This document shows, one piece after another, positions 41,201 through 56,200 of a stretch of DNA of 64,000 nucleotides (position 1 is the first letter of the stretch; each line of letters begins with the position of its first letter). The stretch is taken from positions 19,654,533-19,718,532 of the forward strand of contig OX365960.1 in the NCBI GenBank assembly GCA_947247005.1. Direction: 5' to 3'. A model generated the notes under the pieces. It saw only the letters and a program-made list of their open reading frames with translations, was not told the DNA's origin and searched no databases. The stretch comes from Spisula solida (Eukaryota; Mollusca; Bivalvia; Venerida; Mactridae). Made by a program: the position numbers and the translations under genes.

Positions 41201-44200
41201 AATTATTTGTATTTGCTTTTGACAGTCGTAATGTGTGATCATTCGGTTTTATCCCTGCCTAATAATAGTATTTGGCCAATGACCTAGCATTTAAACATAA
41301 AATCTATAAATTATAATGATACTGATTACAATTTGAAATCAAAACAAATAAGAATAATTTGGTATAACATTAATGTGTTATATAATAAAATTTCTGTTTA
41401 CATTATCAAAACACAAGTCATGGTATGCAAAGTATAAAATTCTCTTGGACACCCCTTGTATATATTGTTCTCCCTCTGTAGAGCAACAGCCTTTGGGAAC
41501 TGCAAATGTTGGCCATTGTTTAGACGTTGTTGCTTTACAGAGGTTAAAGTTACAGTATTAGCTTAGGGAAATTTTAAAGATGATGTTATAAAGAGGTTGT
41601 TGCTGTACAGAGTCACTCAGGAGGGCAGGGTTGTCCATAAATTTTGATGTAGCCGGGGACTGTGATGAAGTAGTCAAGTGGGCAAAATTGGGTTTGTTTG
41701 TCATGCGACAACTGATTTCTTATTATTTATACATTAAACTTGTTCAGTTTAAACAAAAGTAGTCAGAAGTAAATAGAGCTTATAAGTCTGTGAAATCGAT
41801 ACCCGCTGGGGCTTGTGGAGAGCTCCGGGGTGGTATTCAATATTGATCTTATTTAATTAGAGAATAAGGATAGCCAATCATTTCACCTGATACTGACCAA
41901 GAGTTTAATATGGTGTGATATGATTGGTTGTCCTTATCCTTAAGTCAAGTAAGATCAATACTGAATAACATCCCTTGGTACTGTTTTATCAAAGCACTAA
42001 CGAAAATCTTAAAGTTACGCTCAAATTAAATTCTTTATAATTCTTTAACAACTGCAAATTGGTGACGGATGTGGTTTGTTTCAGTTAAGTAACTGAATCA
42101 TTATTAGTATTGATGCTCCATTTACCACACTTCATAATTATAAACGAATAATGGTGAATTTAAATTTGATCGTAACTCTACGATTTCCGTAAGTGCTTTG
42201 ATAACGGTAAATAAAACATGCATACCTTCTGAGCCATTAACCATGGAAACAGTCTTTCATTTAGGAATGCTCGAGCACCAACAATACCATTATTGTTGTT
42301 ATTATTGTTGTCAGGGTCATCTGTAGCTGTGTTGTTTCCATACATAAATACATTATGTTTTCTACTATGGCCATGAAGGTCACAATATAGTATCACCTAA
42401 TATGGTAAAAAAACAACATTTATTACAAATTTGGTAGAAAAAGACCATTTATTACAAATTTGGTAAAAATAGAATTTGGTTAGAATAGACCATTTATGAA
42501 AAAGAATATTTATTACAAATTTGTTAAAAATAGAATTATTTTACAAATTTATTAAATCTAGAACATTTATTACAAATTTGGTAAAACAGAACATTTTTTA
42601 CAAATTTGGTATTAAAAAAAGAACATTTATTACAAATTTGGTAAAAATAGAACATTTTGGGCTATCAAAATAGAACATTTCTCATCTAATATGTTTAAAA
42701 AAAAACTTACATACAGACACGGCCATTGTGGCGACTATGTCACGCTCACCTCAAGCGGGCTTGACAAAAATGGCTGATATAGAATAAATACGGTAATATT
42801 GACTGTTTAAGACAGGTGGTTGCTTAATTCAGGTGACCACGAACACAATCATGTTTGACTATAAGGCACAGAAGACAGAAAATGTAGAACATCAACATAC
42901 CTCATGTTTTTCACTGATAGTTTCAATCATATGTTTAGTATGAAACACTGTAGGGAAACTTTCCTTTTTAGGGTGTCTATAGTTTCTATTAAGATCCCTA
43001 GCAGCAAGCGAGCACCGGTAATTTCCAACTATAACTCCGTCAGGATTCAACATTGGCACCATTTTAAATATAAATTTATCACGAAGTTCACTAGCCTCTG
43101 GGCTTGGCCCAGTCACATAGTCTAAAACACCTTTCATCATCCATGAAGCCTGTGATTCGCCCGGATGAACTCGTGCTGTCACTATCACAGCTTTCTTCTC
43201 CGCCTGCACCTCCTCTCGTTGTTCTACAAATCAAGAAAAGCACAGATGTAATGTAATCAAAGAATGCATTTTAGAAATTATTAAAATGAAAAAAAAACCA
43301 GATTATATTTTTAAATATAAAATCTGGAAAGTAGATCCTTGCATTAAGGTTAGTTTAACAAAGGAAAACCTTCGTGTGACGTCACTTTACCTCCGAAATG
43401 ATGTCATAATATCCTGTAAATGACGTTATTTTTGGTGTCATTTATATAGCTGGCTCGGTATTTCAACAGAAAGATGTGCATTTTTGCGTCAAGCTCACCA
43501 AATGCTGGCTTATTAAATTATCTAGAACATGTTTAATAATTTTTAATATTTATATTTAAGTTTTTATTTTATTTACAACAAATTTTACATTCTCTTTATA
43601 TCTTCTTACCAAAATTTGTTACGGTGACTAGAAAACAGCTATTCCCCGCCCTGGTCTCACATAACACTTCTCTCTGTATGAACTTCTGTCTGTCCACATC
43701 ATTTAATAAAAATTCTAGATCATCTTTGAGGTCAGTAAATGTGTATGGATAACAATGAGCCAAATAATATGTATCATTCTCGTTGGGAAATTCCTGAAAT
43801 ATAATGGTAACCAATGACAACATAAATAATCAGCCAATGAAAATAAGTTTTACAAAAAGATTGACCAACAGAATTGGACTATACAGTTTCTTCAACTAAA
43901 TTTGAATCAATGGTAAATCAGCCAATGAAAACATGTCTTACAAAATTATTGACCAACATAATTGGACTTTAAAATTTCTTCAACTAAATTAGAATTAATA
44001 GTTAATCAGCTAATGAAAAACAAGTTTTGTAAAAATATTGAACAATAAACTTTGAAAACGAAATTTCGAATAATTTTGAATAAGTCAGCCAATGAAATGA
44101 TGTTCTGTAAAATTTTGACCAATGAACATTGATGACACAAGGAACAGTTTTGTAATCTTATTTTGAATCCGTAGTAAATTCCCCAGTGTCGAGGGGCATA

Positions 44201-47200
44201 GCTAGAGGGATTTGAATGTGTACGCAAGAATGCTAGGGGGTTTGGGGGCATGCTCCTCCTGAAAAATGTTGTTCGCTGGAACGTCTCTGGTGGGTTCTGG
44301 CGTGTTTTTTACATTATCTTTAACATAGTTTTTACTGATAAAACCAGGTTTTTTTATTGTATAGAGGTTTTTAAAAAGTGTTTCTAAGAAATGCTGAAAA
44401 TACTAAAGGCTTACCCCCTTAGGGATTAGGCATCAGTTTTTATTGCATTTTTCGATCATTTATTTTTTCACTTTTTGAGAAGCACGTGTACGCAGCTGTG
44501 TATTCTGCATACAGGTAGCTACGTGCCTGGTGTCCATCAGAAATCATTGAATTTACTTAATTACGAATGTATAAACAAACAGACCACTTACCATTTGCCA
44601 TTCTAATTCATAGAAAGGGATTCCCCGCATCATAAGAGGGCAGTGTAAATGCATGACATTGCGTGAATAACTGAAACATATATAACATCAGTCGTGAAGA
44701 AGGTAAAATAAGATATAATACATCTATAAGTCGGGGTTTTGAAGCAATCAGTATAATACAAGACTGATTTATAGCACGGAGAATTTGACCTGATCCTAAC
44801 CTCTATGCAAGAATATTAAACGGTTCTTGCATTCAATTTATGTTCGCGACCAATAGCGTTATATCAGTCCGATCTGTGTTGGTATTACACATTGTGTGTC
44901 TTTCATGATACTTCTTACTAATGGAAACATACAATCGGGATTACAAATATAGACAATATATCAGCTGTTAACTTATGCTAATAGAAGGTTGAGAATCGTG
45001 TTGAATTCTCCGTACTATAGACTTGACACATTATTTTTTAATTCATAGTTCCCACATCTACAATTTACCTTCCTTGCTTTAAATTGTCATCCATCCTTGT
45101 GGGCCCGAGCCCGCAGATAATCTCTTAATTGTGTTGTATCTATCCAGAGCAAACCGGGTCAGGTACAAGTATATTATCAATATACTTTTTTTTTGGCCCC
45201 ATAAGGGTGTTCAATATTTATAACATATATATCGTGTTCATATAACTGATTTACGAACAATGATTAAATAACTGATTTATGATATTTTTTATTCAGAGAC
45301 AAAATAAAATTTGTTGATACGGCATTTTTTTATTGGAGACAAAATTAAATTGCTGATTTGTAATTTTTAACCATCACCTCTAAATTTAAAGCATACATTA
45401 AGACAAGTTCCGTAATAACAATATACTTTCACACACATTGGGAGTAAATTTATTTGTCCGAAGACAAAGTCTTACATCTATAAATTCACAGGATTGCCAA
45501 CAAATATCTAAATAAACCAGACTTTATTCCAATAAATGAAGACATTTCAAGTGTTGAAACATGCCAATGTTACCTTAAACTCTATTACAAACAAATACAT
45601 CAATTGATCACTTTCTTAATCTTGAAACTAGGCTATATTCTTTCACTATAAAAAGTTACAATAAAACTTTTAAACAAGACGGCATTCAATAAACACTTAT
45701 GCCCCGGTGGTAGCCTTGTCCATAAAAACATTAGCTCTGTCAATCAGGGGCTATAACTGCATGACTGGGTTGCATACACTTGCCTTATTAAGAGTGTCAT
45801 AGTTTCCAACCAGTGAGATGGACTTTGAAAATATTTGAGTTTGAAAAACTGGAAAGTTTTTCTTTACATTAAAAAACTAGTTAAGTCAAACAGGCATGTT
45901 GGATAGTAATACATGGCTTTGACAATGTAATGTGATGGTAACAAGTATGTCAAGTTTGAAAGCAATGCCTAGATGGCCTTCAAAAATATTTTAGTTTCAA
46001 CAACTTGGAAGTTCTAGTTAATATTTTCAGACGTACAACAAATGGAGGAACAGGACAATCACTATATGCCTCGGCATCAGTAGATGCTGGGTCATAAAAA
46101 ATATGATTAAATTCTCAGACTACAATAAAATTTATTACAAATCTGCTGGAGTTTAAGTCTGGGTGTTAGATGTTATATGGTGTACCAACCTTATATGGTG
46201 ACCTGTTCGTACCCAGCCCACACCTTTATTTTTAGCATCAGATTCTGAGTAGACTAGAGGTCTCATACCTGAAAACAACATAGAAATCATGTGACATTAG
46301 TTTTACAGTTTGATTGGTTATTACATTTGAAAGGACTTGACCAAAACATTGTCATATCAAAACTCGTTGTTGGCTGCACATGCAAAAGTCTTTGCTGCAA
46401 AGACATTGAAAATTTAGCATGCACCAAACAACATTTTCCATACGGCAAGACACAGTCCCTGCATATTTAACATTATTTCATTAAACATTTGTCATTGTTC
46501 TTGTTTTTATTAGTTAAGTTAACAATTAATTGTGCTGACAATTTTCGAACTTGTATGCACAAGTGCCTATGCACAGATGAGACAGTCAAGAAGCACGGAT
46601 ATACGAGACAAAAAGATACAATGGATCACAAAACCCACTTACCATAATTATATAAACTATCACGTTTGAGTAAGTTGACTATTCGGAACCTGTAGGTAAC
46701 GCCGGGTACGGTATTTTGTACTCGGAAATAATACCATTGAGTATGTCTGTTTGTGTAGAGGTCGGTTTTTAGCACTAGTTCATACTCAAACTGTCCACTG
46801 AAAAGAAAACCAAGATCTATCAAAATAACACGAACAAAGTTTTTTAAGTGTAAACATACAAAGGGCCATAACTGCCTTAAAATTGATTATTAAACGAGTG
46901 GACAAAATGATATGACACGAGGCTTTGCCGAGTGTCATATTGTTTTGTCAACAGGTTAATAAAACTCGTATGTAATGAGCACGAATGTAAGATTCTATTT
47001 ATCAAATTACCTTAAAATGCACATTATCGTTCAAAAGGATGATGTACGCTGCATATGTTCAGCCAAAATACAGTGGTACATTGAGCGCGACGTCATGGCG
47101 ACGTTGATATTATCCTGACATCATTGACGGATCAATGCATGGATTGGCTAACGGCACGTCAAGCTAATTTAGATACATATATTTATTGCACATTCTGGGA

Positions 47201-50200
47201 GTGCCTAACGATATTTACAGCACGGCTTTACCTCACCCCTGGGCCGCAGATTATGTGATAAAAAAGAATTCTGACTTGTTAAAATAACAAATCTTGATTG
47301 GACGACAGATAGACATGGAGCACTCATAAGTACCAGGTTATAGATAATCCGATCAATGTGCGCCGACGATATGCACAACTAGACTTGGTACTGATCATTC
47401 ATGCAAAGTTTCATTGAAATCCGACCAATGGTTACAGAGAAATAGCGCAGACAAATTTTGCACGGACCAACCGACCAACTAACCAACACGTAATACACCA
47501 GCCCCTTCTGTAGCTGAGACCTTTGACCAAGCCACCAGACAATTTCTCTGGCTGAGAATGAGAAGGTGGCAAGAACAAAATCAATATTTGATCAGTTCCA
47601 AATTTCATGAAAATAGGCTTATAAGACGCGGCTAGTATAGTCCAGTTAGGATATTGTGACAGTGACGTTGCAGTTTATGTGTACGCAAAAAATCTCAACC
47701 ATTGTCTAAACAGGTAGAGCGAAGTTTAGTATGTTAGTAAAGCATTGAAAGTATAGTTGTTTGTACAGTATAAGCCTTTATAATTGGTTTTACACCGTTA
47801 CAGTGGACTCGACCGCTGCGTCACTGGATTTTTATCCTGACTGGACTATAGCAATGCTCATTCTAAGCCAGCGATTTATAGAGTTCAACTGATCTTTAAA
47901 AACAAACATTTCAATCAAGTTTGGGAATCATTGTAGGTTTTAACTACCAAGCAGACACTGTATCTTTATCTTAATGATAATATGACCTTGACCTTTGACT
48001 TAGTGTCCTCAAAATCATTAGGGGTCATTTACAGGTCATGACCAATATTTCTATCAAGTTTAGAGACCACACTGTTCTTAAAGCTATCAAGAAGAAACTG
48101 TTAATGAACTGAATAATACTATAATGGCCTTAAACACTGACATAGTGTTCTCAAAATCAATAGGAGTAATCTACAGGTCATGAGAAGCGAAAATTTAGAT
48201 CTGTTTGTCATCTTTTAATTTCGAAGAGGCATATTTGGATGTTTACATCAATCTTTTTGTTGTTCGGTAAAATGAATGACTTCCAATTTATACACAGAGA
48301 CAATCGTTTAATACTCAAGTTTAACATTGTTGTCATGATTTCATTTTTCAGTTAGATTGTTTCTTATATATATGTCATGCAAATAAAATTGTTATGACTA
48401 CATTTACTTAATCAAGCTGCCAAATTAGACACCTGGAGAAATTCTTAAATAAAAGAAAGTGAAATTGTTAGGGTGTAATTTATAAACAAGGCTGTCAATT
48501 TGTCACAGTAAATGCCCCCCTGCATTTATTCAAGTTGTTCCCTGGTAGGAATGGTACAGTGTGTCCAATATCAACTCAACCTCTTAGAAGTGAGATTAAA
48601 ATTGATGGCATATATTTTTTTCGATCCAGGAGGTCAAGTCTATGTATGATTTTATAAGCCATGTAATGATAGAATTATTTCAACAATCTTATATATGTCT
48701 TAGATGTTTGATATAATATTTTGAACAATTGTACCTAACTTTCGCAGATTACCGGTGTATTGTGCGAGACTATTTACCTGGTACTAATTTAAACTTGTTT
48801 GTTTTCGTTATTAGTCTGTTTAATATAGTGCATAACAATTTTGACCTGATGCTAATTAATCCTCATGTGTTATCGTTATTGTTAATAACAAATGTTTTGA
48901 ATAGTTAAAATTGAACGATGGACAACAAATATTTATGGATGTCAAATTATACTAAACTATTAATAAACTGACAAGTAAAAGTGGGAAAGTGGAACACACA
49001 AACAAGACGGGTCAGTTGGATATCTTATATTGAGTTTAGACCAACATTTAATACTAATAATATATAGAGGATCATGCATGAATGCTCATTACATACGAGT
49101 TTTATTAAACAAGTGGACAAAATGATATATTGTTTTGTCGATGAGTTTAATAAAACTCATATGTAATGAGCACGAATGTAAGATTCTATTTACCACATTA
49201 CCTTAAAATGCACATTATCGTTCAAAAGGATGATGTACGCTGCATATATTTCAGCCAAAATACAGCGGTACAATGAGCGCGACGTCATGGAGACGTTGAT
49301 ATTATCCTGACGTCATTGACGGATCAATGCATGGATTGGCTAACGGCACGTCAAGCTAATTTAGATACATATATTTATTGCACAGTCTGGGAGTGCCTAA
49401 CGATATTTACGGCACGGCTTTACCTCACTCCTGGGCTGCAGGTTATGTGATAAAATAGAATTCTGACTTGTTAAAATAACAAATCTTGATTGGACGACAG
49501 ATAGACATGGAACACTCATAAGTACCAGGTTAAGAGATTTGAACAAATAAATTGTTTATGTCAGCATTGTTAGAAATTATGAGAGGTGTCTGTGAGTACA
49601 CTGTCATAACTCTTGAGTTTCATTTAAGGAATGGTTACAATAACTTGTCCCTAAAGCTGGGAATAAAGGTGGGATCAGTCATTTAACTATAAAACAATGG
49701 TACTACCAGTACTTGAAAGTTTGAGGACAAACTAATCAACTTACCGGTAATTTTATTGGCAAGTTTTCTTGCAACATTTGAAATGTGAACTTTGTTTCCT
49801 AACAATTGATTTAAACAGCCATAAAAGAAGGAATGCAGAAGAAAAAGATGGATATTTTATATTTTGGAGGGAAAAATCTCAAACTTAAACACTTTTCATA
49901 AAAAATTCATAAAAATGTCCACATCTGAAGAACTGATAAGCCTTTGGCTGTGGTAACAAAACATGTACATATTCAGAACAAACCATAGAATATGATAACC
50001 ATGGCCTACAGGCTTAGCAGAAGGTTTTCAATAAACCCATCATATTTCACAATCTTTTATTCAAACAATTTTTACAATAATCCGAAGATAAATAAATAAA
50101 AGAAAAATCAAATCTCCCCGCCTATTTCTATTACAATTATATCAACTACAAAGGAAGGTATATTCCTCTTATCATCCACATTTATCCAACAAATTCAAAA

Positions 50201-53200
50201 CTAAACAGGTTCATATATTATAGATACTGGGTGAGTAGAGTCTGGTACTGGGTTTGTAAAAGAGAGCACCACCAAAAGGGGCCATAATTCTTTCAAAAAG
50301 TATGTTGGAGTTATGTCACTTGCTATACAGAGTATGGTATTACTTTTAAGCAAGTGTTGCAAGTTTCAAAGGCTTGATGGCAATAGGTCTGATAGTAGAT
50401 GAAATTCTGCGCTAACTTAAGGTTATTCGAAGGTCTTTGATCTGCCCATACAAGGTATATCAAACCTGTTAACATTTATAGCTTCTATTTGGGAAATTCC
50501 TAACAGATTTGCTCAGCTAGTTTTTAAGATATTCTTAGATTTTGAGGAAACCCCCTAAAAACTGAAATTTGCATTTTATATAGTCCAGAGAATTTGACAC
50601 GACTCTCGAACTTTAATTAGCAAAATTTAACAGCTGATATAGTGTCTTTATTTATAATCTCGGTGGTATGTTTTCATAATCGGAAGTATCACGAAGACGC
50701 TCGAGGTGTAATACCAACACAAATCTAAAGGACCGATATTGCACAACTTGCTTGCGGAAATCTATATATTCAATGCAAAAACCTTGTAATATATTCATGC
50801 ATAAAGGTCAGGATCATGTCAAATTATCTGAGCTATAACACCTTGACCATGTGTCAAACATCTGTCCACATATTACTAACCTGGATCTGATATCAAAAGT
50901 CAACATTTTCACAAATAATGGAAGAAACATTTCAATGATACAGTAATTGCAGGAAATTAAACAATCACTGTATAATACACTTCAAACAATCAAGTTAAGA
51001 CCGCTGTTTATTTGTTTGTTTATCAATACATGTATTTACATAGTTATTCGGTATTGTCCCTGCCAGATTGACCAATGTACCTCTGACTTTGATGGAAAAG
51101 TCTGCTGTAAAAACTCAAACTGACCAATTGATAATTTCATTTCAACTTTAGTTCGACACGGCCATGGACCATAGGAACTCCTGTGCTCTAAGCGGACACT
51201 GTCAAGGCAGGGTATGTTTAGTCTACTCAAGTGAAAACACTGTGGAATAGATTACCGTATTCTTTGTCTGTAAGTTTTGTCTGCACTTTTATCAACCACG
51301 AATCATAACCAAAAGTTGGATGCATCCTTTACACTGCTTTAAACATTTTCCAAGTCACCAATGTGCACATAGGGAATGGTCTTTTATATGCTCTTTTGTC
51401 GAAATTTCACAAAATTTTAGCATCTGAATATTTTTGGAGACTTTTTCCAATTTTACCAGCGTTCAATACACGGCTGTGTGCAGTACTTGGGCAAATACGG
51501 TAGTATGTATGTATGTATTTCATGCAAAGCTTAGGTGTAAAATATCTGATTATAAAAAAGTGTCGATTAAACACTTATCAGCAACTACATAATCAACTTG
51601 TTACGAACATATAAGAAAGAAACCTAAAGTGGGAACCATGCATTATTTACACGCAATTATCCATAATGCGAGAGTTATAGTGTTTACCTAACCTACAGAA
51701 AGATACACCTAATAATAGATTCATTATATTTTCACTCTTTTATCCATTTATAGTACTTTGAGTTTTTTTATCACCTTCGACTTCATTAATTTACATTAGG
51801 TTATTAAAAAAACTGAAATAGCTCTTCAACATGTTTTGTATCACGTTCACAATAATTTCAGTTTCTCAACTTGTTTGTTTTCTCTGATTTCATTGCTTTG
51901 AGTTCTTTTTTTCCTTTTCCTTAAATTCTTTACTTTAGGGTTATTGTAAATATGTTAAGATTTAGTGTCAGTCGTCTAATGATGCAACGGGCAAAGGTTG
52001 ATTTGTGTTCCTAAGTAAAGAATTCATATCAAAGGAAATCAATGGCGCAAAAGTACAGGTAATATCGCAAAATTCTTTAAAAGTAAATATAGAATCTTTT
52101 AAAATAAATATTGGTATCATAACTGTTCAATATCCAAACGGAGAATAACTTTTATGTAATGAATAGAGGTATATATTATAGTTAAATAAATGTAGTGTGA
52201 AATTGAATGCATTGTATGGATTTATTTATAGAATTTAAAAACTGAGTTCACAAAAAAAGGAGAGGAAAGATAAATCAAAGCACTGGAAGAATACCTCTGA
52301 TCAAAGCGCTGAAAGCATTCTAAGAGGTTCAGTCGGCACGGTCAACAAAACCTCAGGAGCTCAAAAAGGCATGCTCTCGACAGTTTGCATTAACCAGTAA
52401 CCAGATGTCAATAAGGAACTCATTGTGCCCTTGCTTCCCTATTTCTCTATCTAAAACATGGTAGCCCTTGGCAGTGGTCAGTTGTGGGGTCAGTTTTGAC
52501 CTGGGACCCTAATCAACCTAAACAGTCTTGGAAAATAACCTCTCTATGTCATGCCTAACATATAAGCCATAGACCATATCGTTTTTGACAATGATAGGAA
52601 GATTTCAAAGTTTAAAATTTTGAAATCTGTTTTCAGTTCTAATGTCATGCTTAAATATGCTACAGAAAAAGGGGCTGAGTTGTACTTACACTCGTCTTGC
52701 TTGGCGTAGATTTCCACACTCAAATCTGGACTCAAACAGCAGACTAGGACAACATCCTTGAGGTACGGGACTGGCAAAATGATCCCTACTGCTTCGTTCT
52801 GAATCAAACACTATCAACACCCCTCGCCATTTGGACATATATGGCGTAAGTTGACTTTCAACCGTTGAATAATTTTGGTCTGAAATTGTTAAAACATTGC
52901 TATACGAAAATAAGTAAATTATAAATCTTGAACAAACATGATCAACACCACTCACCATTTGGACAAATAAGGCGTGAATTGACTTTTAACTGTCAAAAAC
53001 AAAAATATGTAAATTAAGTTTATTCAGATAAAAATCTTGTGTAGCAACTGAAAAGTAAATTGCAAAACATTGCCAAGTCGTCATCATTTATTTGTTGTGT
53101 CTGTTTATCCTACAATGTTAATATTGGAACATATACAGTGTGTCTCAAACTACTGGTACATATACAGGGTGTCTCAAACTATTGGTACATATACAGGGTG

Positions 53201-56200
53201 TCTCAAAATATTGGAACATATACAGGCTGTCTCAAACTATTGGTACATATACAGGGTGTCTCAAACTATTGGTACATATACAGGGTGTCTCAAACTACTG
53301 GTACATATACAGGGTTTCTCAAAATATTGGAACATATACAGGGTGTCTCAAACTATTGGTACATATACAGGGTGTCTCAAACTACTGGTACATATACAGG
53401 GTGTCTCAAACTATTGGTACATATACAGGGTGTCTCAAACTACTGGTACATATACAGGGTGTCTCAAAATATTGGAACATATACAGGCTGTCTCAAAATA
53501 TTGGTACATATACAGGCTGTCTCAAACTACTGGTACATATACAGGGTGTCTCAAAATATTGGAACATATACAGGCCGTCTCAAAATATTGGTACATATAC
53601 AGGGTGTCTCAAAATATTGGTACATATACAGGGTGTCTCAAAATATTGGAACATATAAAGGATGTTTCCAAACCTCAAAATATTGGTACATATACAGGAT
53701 GTTTCCAAACCTCAAAATATTGGTACATATACAGGGTGTCTCAAAATCTCAGTACATATACAAGATGTCTCAAAGTATTGGAACATATACAGGCTGTCTC
53801 AAAATATTGGAACATATACAGGCTGTCTCAAAATATTGGAACATATACAGGCTGTCTCAAAATATTGAAACATATAAAGGCTGTTTCAAAATATTATTAC
53901 ATAAAGAATAACAAAATAAAAAAATCCCCTGAGTATTCTTGGTTACAACTAATTTACTTTGTTATACAGTATAACCTGCCTGTAAAGACCATACATGTGT
54001 ACATCAAAAATTGGCCATTACAGTACAGGTGGTCTCTCTTTACAGGTAAAATATAATTGAAAATTGTCTGGTAGGAGATACAATCAGTGGTCTTTTGCAG
54101 ACAGGTTTTGCAATAGTGGTTGTTATCTACAGGTGGTCTTTTGCAGACAGGTTTTGCAATAGTGGTTTTTATTTACAGGTAGTCTTTTGCAGACAGGTTT
54201 TGCAATAGTGGTTTTTATCTACAGGTGGTCTTTTGCAGACTGGTTTAATAATAGTGGTTATTATCTACAGGTGGTCTTTAAACACAGGTTTGAATAGTGT
54301 ATCAAGTTAAAAACTGGTCTTACTATGGAAAAATTGACCTTTCATTAAACTTAATACAACATACTTCAAACCAGGATCTTAGCATGTTGATGTGAACTGA
54401 AGGATTATGTGGGGAGATAATAAATGAAATTTAAAGGACTTAAAACTCAATTAAAGTTTAATTAAAGAAGATAATAACCTTGATATTAAATTCAGCTTTG
54501 TTTAATTATTATTTTCCGCACCATAGTATACAAGAAGATATTGGATTGGTTGTTAAGTGATTAAAAATGGGTAAGAAATAATAAATATTGTGAAAGGGAT
54601 GTATATGTCAATTGTTTATAAGAATTGTTTTTTCATTAGAGCACATTCAATGAAGGTTTTATGACTTCATATAATATTATTGCCATTATAACAGTAGAAG
54701 AGTTCATAACTTCATATGTTGCCATGGTAAATGTAGGAAAGTTCTTAACTTTGCCTAGTGTTACCAGGTTACAAATGAAGAGTTCATAACTTCACATATT
54801 GCCATGGTAACAGTAGAAAAGAAGGCTTAACTTCACATATCACCATGGTAACAGCAGAAAAGTTCATAACTTCACATCTAACCATGGCAACAGAAGGGTT
54901 CATAACTTCACATATTGCCATGGTAACAGCAGAAAATTTCATAACTTCACATATTGCCATTGTAACAGCAAAAAAGTTCATAACTTCACATATTGCCATG
55001 GTAACAGTGGAAAAGTTCATAAATTCACATATTGCCATGGTTACAGAAGAAAAGTTTATATCTTCACATATTGCCATGGTAACAGTGGATAAGTTCACAA
55101 CTTCATATATATCCATGGAAACAGTGGAAAAATTCATAACGTCACATATTGCCATGGCAACAGTAGAAAAGTTCATAACTTCACATATTGCCATGGTAAC
55201 AGTGGAAAAATTCATAACTTCACATATTGCCATGGTAACAGTGGAAAAGTTCATAACATCACCTAGAGTTATATACCAGGTTACAAACGAAGAGTTCATA
55301 ACTTCACATATAGCCATGGTAACAGAAGAAAAGTTCATAACTACACCTAGTGTCATGGTAACATTAACGAAGAGTTCATAACTTCACATCTAACCATGGC
55401 AACAGAAGGATTCATAACTTCACATATTGCCTTGGTAACAGCAGAAAAGTTCATAACTACACCTTAGTAGTGTCATGGTAACATTAACGAAGAGATCATA
55501 ACTTCACATCTAACCATGGCAACAGAAGGGTTCATAACTTCACATATTGCCATGGTAACAGCAGAAAAGTTCATAACTTCACATATTGCCATTGTAAGAG
55601 CAGAAAAGTTCATAACGTCTCACATTGCCATGTAAAAGTAGAAAAGTTCATAACTTAACTTCACATATCGCCATGGTAACAGCAGAAAAGTTCATAATTT
55701 CACATCTAACCATGGCAACAGAAGGGTTCATAACTTCACATATTGCCATGGTAACATCAGAAAAGTTCATAACTTCACATATCACCATGGTAACAGCAGA
55801 AAAGTTCAGAACTTCACATATTGCCATGGTAACAGCAGAAAAGTTCAGAACTTCACATATTGCCATGGTAACAGTGGAAAAGTTCATAACTTCACATATT
55901 GCCATGGTAACAGAAGAAAAGTTAATAACGTCACATATTGCCTTGGTAACAGTGTAAAAGTTCATAACGTCACATAATGGTAACATTGTGTAACTTAAAT
56001 CATACACATATCACACCCCAGTTTACTACCAGGGTACCATATGGCCGTTTAAAATCAATTTTGTTATATAATTAGCCATCTCATTAATCATTTAGAAAGT
56101 AAAACTCTCACAAATGTTTAATTCTACGATTTATCATAGTATTATATGATAACATTGCACAATAGAAAATTCTTCCATCACGTGGTGACCACTATGCGAA

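Noticed and set aside
51036..51240. Minus-strand frame with [12 protein letters not shown], considered as an exon between exons 2 and 3
   Set aside because: Exons 2 and 3 join perfectly in phase and match the family across the junction; adding this piece would break the domain. It has no clear donor.
53060..54056. Plus-strand frames of 283, 328 and 172 codons
   Set aside because: All are translations of one 29-bp minisatellite in three frames; no splice context, no non-repeat domain.
54784..56007. Frames of 110-190 codons on both strands
   Set aside because: Products of the 39-bp array; open on both strands because the unit is 13 codons without stops.
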